Assembly (NCBI GenBank): GCA_950097015.1
Contig: CATNEN010000025.1
Coordinates: 7,854,001 to 7,918,000, forward strand
Direction: 5' to 3'
Source: Macrostomum hystrix
Taxonomy: Eukaryota; Platyhelminthes; Macrostomidae
Length of the DNA: 64,000 bases
Both the position numbers and the translations under genes were made by a program. Below the pieces are notes generated by a model. That model saw only the letters and a list, made by a program, of their open reading frames with translations. It did not search any database and was not told the origin of the DNA. Numbering within the stretch: position 1 is the stretch's first letter; each line of letters opens with the position of its first letter. Below, piece after piece: positions 12,701 to 24,700 of the stretch.

Positions 12701-12956
12701 TCCTCTGCATGCGGGCGCGCTCATAGTTGGAGATACCTCCAGTGTTGCTACTGACGCGCACACTATTGCCAGAGCCTGCCGCGGTAGCCATGGCAACTCG
12801 CACCTTCTTTGAACTGGGACCGCTGGCCAGCTCATTATCACCATTCTACAAATGCAACGAAAATACCCAAAGCAATAGAATAAATGAATGACAAAGAGTT
12901 GCTACTGATTCTTTGAAACTTACATTTTCTAAACTGTCCAAATCTCGTTTTGACAT
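9765..12956 (-). CDS. WDR76: WDR76 (CMR1-type) WD40-repeat protein, complete, six exons
   Basis: This is a nuclear WD40 beta-propeller protein. The WDR76/CMR1 family binds damaged DNA and chromatin and is linked to DNA-damage responses and CUL4-DDB1 contacts. Inferred exons, minus strand: 12956-12924, 12845-12657, 12571-12534, 12220-11355, 11246-10966, 10055-9765. They total 1,698 nt (565 residues), and every junction keeps frame. Exon 1 encodes MSKRDLDSLEN. Exon 2 has the family's N-terminal helix (ISNYERARMQRINENQALL). Exon 4 starts with an acidic/basic disordered part and enters the propeller (KRVFSMALRD, TTSYDGLVRFID, GGEDGQVRFLDRR). Exon 5 has SASLDGNVHLWDLRSP and FLTTSLNDTVRVYN. Exon 6 ends with YLSNFRAIWCPDG and the diagnostic GGNSSGKVFVF. 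Exon 3 is only 38 nt and rests on splice consensus alone. DDB2 is related, but the C-terminus matches WDR76 better. Confidence 0.9.
10108..10915. repeat. 45-bp minisatellite in WDR76 intron 5, about 17 copies
   Basis: The plus-strand unit begins gaagggattgggaagtatgg and ends cctaggtggagat; cat/tat and gactat/gattat are the main variants. It fills intron 5 of WDR76 (10056-10965), leaving about 50 bases at each side. The length is a multiple of three and stop-free on the minus strand, so it yields spurious proline/serine-rich frames (IPSSPPRIVRSP). Confidence 0.95.
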
Positions 12957-13394
12957 TTTTATATTTAAAAAGTTGTATTCTTTGCAGAGGATTTCTGAAA
13001 TTAGAAATACATAAGCGTTAGACACTGGAAGTCAACTTTCTATAGTCCTGATCCCATTTAAAATTGAGATATATTCTCGCCAATTAAATAGCAATTATAT
13101 ACTTAATTTATTGTGTACATTTAAATATCTTAACTGCCAATAGTCATTCGATTATATCTTAGTTCAACTTGAAAGGTCACAATGTCACAATAATCACCAT
13201 TAGGCTTAGCAGTTATTATTAGTAGCTCAGATGCTAAATAAATATAGACACGATAATGTAGCCATGCAAGGGCAATTGAGTTCTATTTTTGCACTCTATT
13301 TGCAAAAGAACTTGTAGGTACCTAAATGCAGGGGCCGGCCATTTTATCAACTGTAATTTGATCAAATGACCAAGCTGACAAAATGACTTATGTG
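12957..13394. other. AT-rich intergenic DNA upstream of WDR76
   Basis: This is the presumed WDR76 5' UTR and promoter side. No TATA box, CCAAT box or other motif could be defended. No coding signal. Confidence 0.35.
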
Positions 13395-13403
13395 TTAAGG
13401 TCT

Positions 13404-13763
13404 TTGAAGGGGGTCAGTGGCAGAGCGGTCAATGTGTTTGCCTCTCGCACCACGGTCCCTAAGTTCGATTCCATGGCGAGGCCACATTTATTTGGGGCGC
13501 AGCCGCGGGGAGAAGGTTTGGGGGCTTGTCGTGCAATTTACGCCCTTGAGAGCCGACCTCTAAGGCACAGTGAAAGTGTACACTGCCTGACGATGAGAAA
13601 GTCAGGGCAGATGTACACACCTGTGTGAGCGAGTGCCTGCATACGGTATCTGTGTGCGTGTGTGCTCAGGAGTCAGTGAAATGGGTAGAATTGCCTCCTT
13701 GCTGGCTGAGGGTCAAGTGTCACTGACACTAAATGATGTGCCATTGCCCGCAGCCCTCCTGCA

Positions 13764-13790
<27 letters not shown>
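13404..13790 (+). mobile_element. tRNA-derived SINE, family A, near full length
   Basis: This is a non-autonomous retroposon with an RNA polymerase III promoter. A-box-like TGGCAGAGCGG is near 13418 and B-box-like AAGTTCGATTCC near 13471. A family body follows (ggcgcagccgcgg, gcttgtcgtgcaattta, tgcctgacgatgagaaag, ctcaggagtcag), then a tail of att triplets. It is flanked by the direct repeat TTAAGGTCT at 13395 and 13791, a target-site duplication. Its head resembles class II (Leu/Ser) tRNAs. Confidence 0.9.
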
Positions 13791-13795
<5 letters not shown>

Positions 13796-13854
13796 GGTCT
13801 GTTAATAGCAATGTCAATGGCAGTTGACAAAGCGACCAAACCAGTCTAAGTCAT

Positions 13855-16622
13855 ATTTTTGACATTCTTTCATTTTACGATCTCATTACATTTGTCCAAT
13901 AGAACATGGCACTTTAGTTATATGATCCCCTATGTAAAAGATATGAGTCTTGTTTGCATATCTATGGAGTATATTTAAAGCATGATTACCATAATTTATT
14001 GTAAGCCACAATTCTTATCAAGAGTATAGGGACTTCTCTATATTCACTTTCGTGTATGATTATTTAGATGGAGGAAATGTATGGAAAGGGATTGGACAAT
14101 CAAACTGGGCTTTTCTTCAATTTTGTAATACAATCCCCCAAGTCAAGAATTTGTTTGCAGAACATTGTGTACCTGACATGCGAAATTACTGCTTGTAAAA
14201 ATTTCAGCAATGGCTGATGAAAGGAGTCTCCAGGGTTGTTTTATATGATTCAGTTGTTGGAAAAGATTACTGACCTTTTGTAACCCATAGCACTAAGGTT
14301 TCTGACAGATGACAACTGGATCCCAATCTTGCAAAATAATGGGTTGTTGCCTGATTCATTGCCATGTCCAACCTGTTCCAGTCCAATATCGAACATAGCT
14401 GCCAAAAACAAGAACAAGAAACAAATGTTCTGATGTAAAAAACAATATCTAGCCCATACTGTGCCCATAAATGGCACCTTTTAATTAGAATGAACTCTTT
14501 CTTTGTTAATTTGAATCTAAATCTGATGGACATTCAGATGTTTTGTCTAGGCTACTTGATGGAAATTCCACATAAGTACCGGGTGCACAAAAAGTATCCG
14601 GACAGAATCTTGCTGGCTTTGCTTTCCGAGAGTTTGACATACTCCGGTAATTTAAAGCATCATTTTTATAATATGACTATGGCCCAACTTCTGCCCGCAA
14701 TTTGAACCCTGATATGCAAAATGGACTCATGCTGTTCACCCTTTTATTTCGAAAGCTTTGTTTTCAATCCGCTGATTTCTGTCACCTCAAGTTGTCACAA
14801 AATGTCGAGCTATTCCTTGGATCTCAAGAAGCGTGTCGCTACCGACTTGACTTCTAGATTGAGCATCTTGAGAAGGTGATTGCCCGAGGAGGTTCTCCAA
14901 TCGTGGATTAAATCGAGTCTGGCATGCAGAGCCGTTTGTTGGAACAATTTGAGCAGCACATGGCAGCAAGTGGGCCAGGTGATTGATTCAAGGAAGTCTG
15001 ACGATCTTGAACTCTGTTAGAAAAAGCGACCGATTCTTTAAATTAAGTTGCACTTTTGTTGCTCAATACCCGCGTTACGTTTCTCTCGTTCGCATTTTAG
15101 AAAAATTCGTTTTTACATTATTAAATGGAACACGAGCTTGAAATTTCGCGATTCACGTCGTCTACCCTTAATTAAGCCATTATCACCTTTCCAGGTGAAA
15201 AAAGACCGACCTGTTGCATTGGCCACTTTGCTGAAAAACGAGCTACGACAATTTTTTTTCATTGAGTTGCGATGTGAAAATTCATGGATTTGGGACCAAC
15301 ACATGTGTATTTATCTGTCCTTCTCTGCAACGCATGCAAGTGTCCAGATACTTTTTGCACACCCGGTAAGTCATGAAATTTTCGGCATCCCTCCCTTTTC
15401 TTTATTTACCCCCCACCCCTCACTTTTGTTATATGATCCCAACAGCATGAAACAATGTTGTCCATATGGTAAGGGGATTGTAAAATGAAAGTGAGGGGGT
15501 TGTCAGGCCTGGAATTACATTAAGTTATTCAAATTGCATATAGCTAATGCAGATGTACTGCTTTGAAGTGTAGGTGCCAGTTAACTAGTGCAATATTACT
15601 TTTACACCATGTGTGAATGGTTCAAGCAGTCAAAAGATTCACTGAAACAAGCCGGACTAGGCAAAATTTTTTAAATCAACATGTTGCTCTTTGGTGCCAA
15701 GCTGAAGTATCATCAAGGCAGTCATCAAGGTCCGCAAATTTGGATTTTTGGTATTGTTCAGAGGGAGACTAGAGGGGAAGCATTGATTTGGCCAGTTGCC
15801 TCTTGTGATGTAGTAACACTGCTACCTCTAATTTAGAAATTTCTGGAAAGGCTATTTATAGTGACGGATGGTTAGCTTACCTCAACATAGAGCAGATGGA
15901 TTGTGACTACTCTCATTAGGTGGTCTGCCATAAGACTGCATTCTTGGCTGAAGTTGTTTACAATGGAGAAAATTGCACAGTTCATACTTAAGTTGAAGGC
16001 TGTTGGGGTAATGCCAAGTTTAAAATAATGCCCAGTACTAGTTCAGCCATGCTTGTATTTTACTTGGTTGAAACTATTTTTCATACTATGTTCAGAAACA
16101 ATGTCCTCAAAGCCTATGTAGTGGAACTGACCCACCAGTATCCTCTGATTGGACCACCAATTTGATCAGACCAGAGACTTTTGATGTGGATTGAGTTGCC
16201 ATCTCTATAGAATGAGAGCAATAATGAATTGAATGAACTATCTTTACTTCATCTACAAATGTCATGTATACCTTGATTTTATTTTTTAAATATGATCCCT
16301 GTCTAAAAAATTTTGACTTGGGGTATCATATTCACAAAAATGAAGTTTAGCCTAAGTTTTTTTTTGTCCAATCCTTTTCCATACATTAAATGATTGTATA
16401 ACCAAAATGAATATATGAATGACAGTATTTTGTTTGATTGCATTATTTTGGTTGAATTATACTTTAAATAGACATCAATTGAAACTGCCTGGCTTAATGC
16501 AGTGACTCTGACTCATGGATAACATATTGTCTGGTTTCTATTCTTTGACTGTGTCTCTTACACAGGGATTGTATAACTAAAGTGCCTAAGAATGGGGATT
16601 GTAAAATGAAAGAATGCCATTT
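13855..16622. mobile_element. Long-TIR DNA element, Mutator-like candidate, hosting a Tc1/mariner copy
   Basis: Both ends carry diverged inverted repeats of about 300 bp. The outer parts share CATTCTTTCATTTTAC, GGCACTTTAGTTATA and ATCCC; the inner parts share AATGTATGGAAA, GGATTGGACAA and CCCAAGTCAA. The element is flanked by an exact 11-bp direct repeat, GTCTAAGTCAT, at 13844-13854 and 16623-16633. Long TIRs and a 9-11 bp duplication suggest a Mutator-like family. No transposase frame survives in it. A Tc1/mariner relic sits inside, so it inserted first. Confidence 0.65.
14577..15368 (+). mobile_element. Tc1/mariner-type element, decayed
   Basis: The body is 788 bp between TA dinucleotides. 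The ends start CCGGGTGCACAAAAAGTATC and, in reverse complement, CCGGGTGTGCAAAAAGTATC; 23 of the terminal 26 bases agree. From 14802 a short frame reads MSSYSLDLKKRV, like the N-terminus of Tc1/IS630-type transposases, and it is then broken by stops. The rest of the transposase is not readable, so this is a dead or MITE-like copy. Confidence 0.8.
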
Positions 16623-16633
16623 GTCTAAGTCAT

Positions 16634-17346
16634 TAACATAGAAGTGTTCTAAGTGTTTAAATAGCTCACTTCACTCTACATATTTTCTAATTTTTAAACA
16701 GAAATAAACATATTGCTTTTAAAGAGGCCAATAACATACACAACAGTAGGGCATTGTCTAGCAAACAGACATATAAGGCTTATTTTTCTAATATTAAATA
16801 TATGCTAACCATGGGCCTACAATAGACAAAGTGACCAGGTTTTTGTTATTCATAACATGATAAGAGAGTTGAAAAAGTGACCAACTCTTTGGGTCCGCCA
16901 GATTGCTAACTAATTAGGTGACCAATTAGACTAGGCCCAACTAATAATAATATAATCCCACTGCCTATCTATAGAAATCTGCTACAACAACCATTTCATG
17001 GCATTTGACATAATGTCAATCAATGAAATGACTAAGATCCTTGGCCTAAATTCGAATGCCCATGTTTACACAAGGTGTAAAATAGTTTAAAAATTAAAAT
17101 GATACTATTTTACCACTGCCATGGCCCATGGGCACAATGCCCAATGAAATGGAATGTGTGAGTGTACACTGTACAATATCATTGACAGTGAACCTATGAA
17201 AAACTTGCTGAAAAGGTTTCTAGGTAATTATTTATAGTATTTGTATTTTGAAACCCATATTGACTTCCCTATTTGTTAAAAAAAACAAAATAAGCATTTA
17301 ATATTTAAATAGGCCTAATTGATGGACAGCATAAAGAACAGGAAGT
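16634..17346. other. AT-rich intergenic DNA
   Basis: No gene, tandem repeat or recognised mobile element is seen here. Confidence 0.4.
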
Positions 17347-18013
17347 GCTTATTCACACGGTCCTGTGCCTATAATTTCAATTTTATCCACACAGATCCGT
17401 GCCGATAATTTTCTGTTTATCCACACGGCAGCTTGTATGAATAGGTATACTTTCAAGTCCCTACCTATTCTTCTCTGAGCATAAGGCTTTTGCTTCAGAT
17501 TCAGAGTATAGTTTATAGTGTACAATATCAATGCATAGGCCTAGTGTAAAATAATAACAATGATGTGTGATGAGTTTGGTGCTGACTAGAATTCTGCTGG
17601 TTGACTCATGATTTTCTTTGATAGGCTTATTACTTTTTAAGTCAATACAATTCGAATTACAACGCGTAACAGTGACAAAAGATTTAGTAAGTTGTTATTA
17701 CAATAATTAAAAAGGATGACATTAATGTCAGTTAATGAATGTGTAGGTCGAAATGTAGAACACATTTGTAACACACTGGTGGCAACTTTGTCGATCTATT
17801 GGCTCGAGGGTTCAACAAAACGTTCAAACCTGAATGGGCCTCGTTTCAAAAAACAGAACCGTGTGGATAAAATTGAAATTAACGGCACGGCATATTTATA
17901 TAAAGAGTTTTAGACCTATTCATACAAGCTGCCGTGTGGATAAGCAGAAAATTATCGGCACGGCTCCGTGTGGATAAAATTGAAATTATCGGCACGGGAC
18001 CGTGGGAATAAGC
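17347..18013. mobile_element. Foldback-type element with TIRs of about 105 bp
   Basis: 17347-17455 and 17906-18013 are inverted copies. The left arm begins GCTTATTCACACGGTCC; the right arm ends GGACCGTGGGAATAAGC. Each arm has two tandem modules built on ccgtgtggataaaattgaa and ttatcggcacgg. A third module lies inside near 17858-17895. No coding capacity and no clear target duplication were found. Confidence 0.75.
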
Positions 18014-18640
18014 TCTGCCGAACGGCAAAGAACAAGCTAACTAGAAGCTTCCTTAGCAAAAGCAAATAGCAAAAAACCATCACAATTACCCACATTTAAG
18101 AAGACATGCTTTTTAGATCTAACTTCTATTGTTCTACAATGTTCTAAAAAATGAAATATTTCTTTTCTGCACTGCGGGAGGGATCGTGCTAATGTTCATG
18201 GGGTTAGGTAGCTTTGCTTAGTAGGTAGTTAATCAGATCATAGGCAATCAGTCCAGATGATTTGAAAATACGCAAGCCAGAAATTTTAAAATTTCGTAAT
18301 ATACAACCCTTCTGAATAAAAAGTGGCTAATAAAACCAAGCATGTTTATCTGTGTTTTATATATTATTTACAAAAATTTTAGCGAACTTATAAAAAGTTT
18401 CGGTAACAAGGTAGGTATTTGTTTTTATACTTTCTAATTACCGATTTAAATTTTAGCATCGTAGCTTGGTCGTCAATGTTTTCTTCGAAACAAAGTAAAA
18501 AGTGTGCGAAATGATAGAATATGTTTTAATAAAAAATATGTTTTAGCTTAAAAGTGTCTGTTTAATGTTAACCTCGATAAAAAATTATATTTTAGGCACT
18601 AATTGCTTATGTATTAGTTGTTCATGTTGTTACAATTAGG
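18014..18640. other. AT-rich intergenic DNA
   Basis: Nothing recognised between the foldback element and the SINE. Confidence 0.4.
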
Positions 18641-19610
18641 TTGTAGCCTAGTGGTTAGGGCAGGGGTCGGCAAACTTATTAGCTAGCGGGCCGAAAAGAG
18701 AACCTAAAAGACAACAGCGGGCCGCGCAGACTGTAGAAATCTAAGAGAAATATATCAGAGATAGTGGAGAGATGAGAAACAGGAGAGATGAGAGAGAGAA
18801 GAGATTAGACAAAGGAGAGATAAGGTACGGGAAAGACGAGACAATGGCGAGATGAGACACTGGATAGATGAGACACGGAAGAGACGAGACATGGGAGAGA
18901 TGACATATAGTAGAGATGAGACACGGGAGAGATAAGACACAGGAGAGGTGAGACAAAGGAGAGACAAGACACAGGAGAGACGAGACAATGGAGAGATAGG
19001 GCCTAAGACACAGGAGAGACGAGACAATGGAGAGATAAGACACGGAAGAGATGAGACTATGGAGAGATAAGATATGGAAGAGACGAGACAATGGAGAGAT
19101 GACATATGGGAGAGATGGAGACATGGGAGAGATAAGACACAGGAGAGGTGAGACAAAGGAGAGACAAGGCATGGAACAGACGAGACAATGGAGAGATAAG
19201 ATACAGGAGAGGTGACACACAGGAGAGATGAGACAAGGGGAAAGGCGACATATGGAGAGATGAGGCAGGGGAAAGATGAAATTGTATACAATAGGTGTCG
19301 GAATGGGCAACAGGCCAGATTTGGGAGCTTTGAGAGCTGCATCTGGCCCGCGGGCTAGAGTTTGCCAACCCCTGGGTTAGGGCATCAGATTTACGACTTG
19401 AAGGGCGGGGGGTTCGATTCCCAACTCCACTGGAACAATTTGTGTCCTTTAGCAGCTGGGAAAATTGAAGGTGGGTGTGGCGTCCCCCCCAGTCCGTGGA
19501 CTGAACAGCTGTATGCAGCCTTCAGATGCGTCGTGCATTAGCTGTGCTGTCGGCTGCACATCTGACCCAATAGGGGCAGGTGTAATCAATGATTATCAAT
19601 TATTGTTACT
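18641..19610 (+). mobile_element. tRNA-derived SINE, family B, split by a MITE
   Basis: The 5' end carries GTAGCCTAGTGGTTAGGG (A-box-like). The sequence resumes at 19383 with gacttgaagggcggggg and GGTTCGATTCCC (B-box-like). The body follows (aacaatttgtgtcctttagc, cagtccgtggactgaacagc, ggctgcacatctgac) and an AT-rich tail. A second copy lies at 25334. A 714-bp hAT-type MITE interrupts it after the A box. Confidence 0.82.
18661..19374. mobile_element. hAT-type MITE with an internal 16-bp minisatellite
   Basis: The ends are CAGGGGTCGGCAAAC and its near-perfect inverse GTTTGCCAACCCCTG. The element is flanked by the exact 8-bp duplication GGTTAGGG (18653-18660 and 19375-19382). Short TIRs and an 8-bp duplication are hAT hallmarks. 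From about 18745 to 19290 the interior is a degenerate 16-bp tandem repeat (gagagatgagacacag and variants). The second copy at 32376 has the same ends and a related internal array in the opposite orientation. Confidence 0.88.
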
Positions 19611-20290
19611 ATGAATTTATAGTATAGTTGCACTTGCAATAGCAGTCATCAATCATTGTCATGCACATCGCACATGTAGTAGCACATATATATAAGTAAG
19701 AAAGCTTGTTGACAACAGAAAATCAACTTTGTTTCAATACCTATTTATCTCATTTTTAACTTTTTTATTTCAAGTTTGCTAAATAAACATTTTACTGTGC
19801 ATTCTGGCCTTCTAAATATTTCTCTATCATGTACCTAGACCTAGCATAGTCATATATTAAACTTTCACCGCATACTATTCTGCATGCTATTCCACACACT
19901 AAGTAAGGGTCAAGAAAGACCAGCTGTATTTGCAAATATTGTATTGCACGTACTATGAAGAACTAGTGAACTAGTATATAATCTTGCACATCTACTAATC
20001 TTATTAAACTAGTAAATCTAGCATACAGAATAGTATGTGGTGAAAGCTTAACACAATAATTCAGATAATCCAGAAGATGGAAGCCTTCAGTTTAGTTTAG
20101 TCCAGTTTGGCAAAAGCCATGTCAGCAAAAAACCTCTTTGGTGAAACATTTATGTGCATAGACAAAAGCTTTGTATGCATATTGAATTATTAGTATATAA
20201 CTACATATTGATCATGATCATATTATGTCAAAGCTTAACCAGACTGTACTCTGTACACAAGTTATTTGACTTTACAGAAGAATATATATG
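19611..20290. other. AT-rich intergenic DNA
   Basis: No gene or recognised element. Some short phrases (tagtatataa, agtatgtgg) recur but do not form an array. Confidence 0.4.
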
Positions 20291-20298
20291 ATAACCAA

Positions 20299-20579
20299 CA
20301 TACATGCGCAACACCCGGCTGACCCGGCCAAACCGGCTGGGTGAAACAAGGGCCAAGCAAGGTAAGTCGCAAAAACCAATTGACCAAGTGCAAAAAAATC
20401 AAAGGGGGGACCAAGGGACAAAAAAGGAAGGCGTGAAGAAAAAGAAAAAGGGGAGAGAAAAAGAGAGCAAATGAGAGCAAACTAAGTCATAAATAGAGCA
20501 ATGAAACGAACTAAGTCTCAAATGAGAGCAAAAACTAAGTCGCACGGCCGGCTAAGATTTGGGAGGTTGCGCATGTATG
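20299..20579. mobile_element. MITE with CATACATGCGCAAC ends, copy 1
   Basis: The 281-bp element starts CATACATGCGCAAC and ends with the inverse GTTGCGCATGTATG. It is flanked by the exact 8-bp repeat ATAACCAA (20291-20298 and 20580-20587). The subterminal part has a cacccggc/gccgggtg-type palindrome. It has no coding capacity. The 8-bp duplication suggests a hAT-type transposase acted in trans. Confidence 0.85.
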
Positions 20580-20722
20580 ATAACCAAACTCCAAAAACTT
20601 ACTAACAAACATTTCTTGTTTAACTGCTGCAACTGATATAACATGCAACTGTATACAATGCTTGGGTGCTAACTTTGTTCTGATATCTATACCTATAATA
20701 CATGCGCATTGCGCATATATGT

Positions 20723-20994
20723 CATACATGCGCAACACCCGGCCGAACTGGCCGGGTGAAACGAGGGCCAAGCAAGGTAAGTCGCAAAAACCAATCGACC
20801 AAGTGCTAAAAAATCAAAGGAGGGACCAAGGGACAAAAAAGGAAGGCATGAAGAAAAGGAAAAAGGGGAGAGAAAAAGAGAGCAAATAAGAGCAAACTAA
20901 GTCATAAATTAATCAATGAAATGAACTAAGTCTCAAATGAGAGAAAAAACTAAGTTGCATGGCCAGCTAAGATTTGGGAGGTTGTGCATGTATG
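20723..20994. mobile_element. MITE with CATACATGCGCAAC ends, copy 2
   Basis: This copy is the same family and orientation as copy 1 and very similar to it, at 272 bp. The flanks atatatgt (20715-20722) and ctatatgt (20995-21002) match at 7 of 8 bases, so this looks like an independent insertion rather than a tandem duplication. Confidence 0.83.
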
Positions 20995-21002
20995 CTATAT
21001 GT

Positions 21003-21742
21003 ATTCTCTCCATTACTCCCTCTATTTGTTATTACCCGAGCTATTCCTACTCCTCTGTGTACATTGTATCTGATTATTATTTTAACCTTTTCATATTATG
21101 CGAAAAATCTGACCTGAGAAAGCTTTTGATGTTTGTAAAGTTTAAATTGACAACCCATCATTGGGCTATGATTGAGGCAAAAATCTGAACTTTTCCAGAT
21201 TGTTAGCACTGATTTAAAAATTGGCTGTTTAGTATCAGGTCAGACAATAGGCTTGAATACATTCTGGAATTTCCCTGGCATGCATGCCTTGATCCTGACT
21301 ATGGAGCTATATAAGAAAACCTAGGCTTTTCCATTATAGCTATGTATAATTTTGTTTAGATACAATAAACTTTTTGACCTGGCTTGAAATCATTTTTAAG
21401 TTATATTTATGTGCAGTTTTTTCACTAAAGTTTCAAAATTGGTGTGCATTTTTATGACTTTTTATTTGCACTAACAGAACTAGGAACTAAAAACAAAATT
21501 TTGAAAGTCTAAATTACATACTTATACTTCAATTCTGAATATTGAGTTCAGAGTAACTAAAAACTGAGACCACATTACAAAATTGGCCTACTAGTTAGCT
21601 AGTTAAATAGGCAAGCTAGATTTTGGTGCTAATTTTTTTCTAGCCACATTGCCTTGGCACTGATTTTGTCTTGGCACTTTCTCTTTGCCACAAAAACAAA
21701 TCAAGCACCAGTTGTAATATTCTCATTCATATTGCAGCCATT
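21003..21742. other. AT-rich DNA upstream of ABCB6
   Basis: This is the presumed promoter and 5' UTR of ABCB6. A possible acceptor (CATATTGCAG) just before the start codon suggests a non-coding first exon upstream. No core promoter motif could be defended. Confidence 0.35.
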
Positions 21743-24700
21743 ATGCAGTTCTGTCCCAATAATACAGTTGGGCTAGCTCCATTTGTCAGCAGAGGCCTTG
21801 GCCGCTGCTTCTATGACACTGTTACCTCGTCTGCTATGCTGGGCCTAGCCCTACTAGCGGGCTCCTGTCAGCTATTATTCTATCGTCGCTATGGCAACCG
21901 CATCGAATCAAATCGCGTTAACCGATCCTGCTCAGCTGGTATGCAATATCTGGCCCCAGTTGCCATGGTGTTGCTATGCGCCGGCCGTTGCATCTGTCAG
22001 TGGCATTACATGCCGCCGCTTCACGGCTATCAGGTGTATTATGCCTGCGCCAATGCATCCGCGTGGCTAATCTGCCTGGCTCTGCTCTGGACCGAAGCTC
22101 ACTGCCTACTGCCCAGTGTACCAACTCGCGGCCACGGCGCCGTCCTGCTACTCATGTGGACTCAGGCCCTGGCCTGGGAGCTGCTCAGCCTGCTGTCCCT
22201 CCGCAGCGCCGACTGGTGGTTTCGCCTTCACCAGCCCGCCGACCAGCCCGAGCTGCTGATCTGGTCCGGCCGGCTCTTCTTCACCTTCCTAGCCTTCTAC
22301 CTGGGTCTGCGGGGTCGGGCCGCTGACATCCGCTACGTCCCTCCGCCGGATCAGGAGGATCGCACCGTGTTCCTAGGCCGTCAGCGGCGTCGGCAGAATC
22401 TGCAGCACCAGTCCGCCTGGTCCGGACTGCGCCACAAGCTGCGCCTCATGCTGCCCTATGTTTGGCCTAGCAGTTCGCCAGCATTGCAGCTTCGTGTGCT
22501 TGCCTGCGTCCTGCTGCTGGCTTGCGGCCGCGTCATCAACCTACTCATTCCGATCTACTCCAAGTACATAGGTAAGGGGCCTAACATGTTTATTGAAGTA
22601 AAAATACTAGAGTTGCAGTAGGGCTGTAGGCACTGGCCCGTCCTTTGGTGACACTGGACCCGCAGCCAGCGAGGAGGCAATTCTGCCCATTTCGCTGACT
22701 CCTGAGCACACATGCACACAGATACCGTTACGCAAGCACACGCTCACACTGGTGTTGTCATCTGCCCTGACTTTCCCATTGTCAGGCAGTGTACACTAGG
22801 AGGTAGATTTCACGACAAGCCCCAAGCCTTCTCTCCGCGGCTGCGCCCCAAATGAATGTGGCCTCGCCGCGGAATCGAGCTCAGGGACTTCGGTGCGAGA
22901 GGCGAACGCGTTAACCGCTCTGCCAGTGACCCACACAAATAGTCATATAATAATATTCTATATAGATGGATAAGCATCGGAATATCTAAGACAATGCGTA
23001 GCTACTCCTTCCTCATACGAGGTATTCTAAAAGCTCACTGATTATTATTTTACCACTGTACCACCACTCTGACTGAGAGATCGGGAATTCAGGATTCATT
23101 CTTGGATAAAAGCAATTGCTGCGGCTGTGCCACTGACTGTACATCTGGCCCTACTGGTCTATTTGGCATCTATTATTATACAGTGTTGCGTTTTGAAACC
23201 CAAAATTTACCTAGGCTCTACTATTAGTAGTCTGTATCAGACTTGCGCAATAAATTACAGTGGATTCGCTGACGCCTTCTACATCTGGTGGCGCGCCAGC
23301 CAATGGAAGCCGGCCTGCGCTGCAGTCCACACCGTTCTACGTGCTCCGACTAAAAGCGGTTGAGTCGCCAGTTCGCTCGTCGACAATGCTGGAATTCCGC
23401 TGGGATCTCATCTTGATTTTCGTCGGCTTGAAGACACTGCAGGGCATCGGCACTGGCAGCTCGGGCCTGATTGGTGTGGTGCGATTCTACCTGTGGATCC
23501 GCGTTGACCAGTTCACTATGCGGGAGGCGTCACTTAAACTGTTTAGCCATTTGCACCTGTAAGTTAACTGATTTTTTTACTTAATTATTTGGTCTATTTC
23601 TAGTTGCAATCTTGCAGATCCTTCAGCTGCAGTTCTAGTTGTAATCTTGCAGATCCTTCAGCTGCAGTTCTAGTTGCAATCTTGCAGATCCTTCAGCTGC
23701 AGTTCTAGTTGCAATCTTGCAGATCCTTCAGCTGCAGTTCAAGTTGCAATCTTGCAGATCCTTCAGCTGCAGTTCAAGTTGCAATATTGCAGATCCTTCA
23801 GCTGCAGTTCAAGTTGCAATCTTGCAGATCCTTCAGCTGCAGTTCTAGTTGCAATCTTGCAGATCCTTCAGCTGCAGTTCTAGTTGCAATCTTGCAGATC
23901 CTTCAGCTGCAGTTCAAGTTGCAATATTGCAGATCCTTCAGCTGCATTTCTAGTTGCAATCTTGCAGATCCTTCAGCTGCAGTTCTTGCTTCAATCTTGC
24001 AGATCCGGCAGTTTTAGTTCGAGTAACAGCTAGATGTTTTAGTTTTTAGGTTTCAGTCCTTTACAATGTCTATCGGTTTTTACTTCCATTTTCGCCGCAA
24101 CCCTCAGGCTATCGCTGCGATGGCACCTGTCCAAGAAGACGGGGGAAGTATTGCGCATTGTTGACCGCGGCGTGAACTCCATCAACCAGCTGCTTAGCTA
24201 CATCTTATTTAATATTGCCCCAACCATCTTCGACATTGGCATCGGTATTGTCTACCTGACTAGCTGGTTCAATGCCTGGTTTGGTATCATGGTGTTCGCC
24301 ACAATGGCCCTATTCATGTACCTGTCAGTGGTGATCACAGAGTGGCGGACCAAATTCAAGAGGCGCATGAACGCCCTGGACAATGAGCGTAACGCGCGCG
24401 CTGTTGACTCACTGCTCAACTTTGAGACGGTCAAATACTACGCTGCCGAGTCCTACGAGGCCGAGCGATTTCGCAAGGCAACGGTCGACTTTCAGGTACA
24501 AATACCACCATTGCCGATCACTCAAATACCTCCATTGCCAATCATTCAATGCCACCATTGCCGATCACTCAAATACCTCCATTGCCGATCATTCAATGCC
24601 ACCATTGCCAATCATTCAATACCTCCATTGCCAATCATTCAATACCACCATTGCCAATCATTCAATGCCACCATTGCCAATCATTCAATACCTCCATTGC

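Noticed and set aside
15048-15488. A 146-codon plus-strand frame
   Set aside because: It lies across the right end of the Tc1/mariner relic and the surrounding element, has no transposase motifs in that frame, and shows no codon bias.
18741-19368. Minus-strand frames of LSHLSCVLSLPCLIS-type repeats
   Set aside because: They are translations of the internal 16-bp array of the hAT-type MITE.
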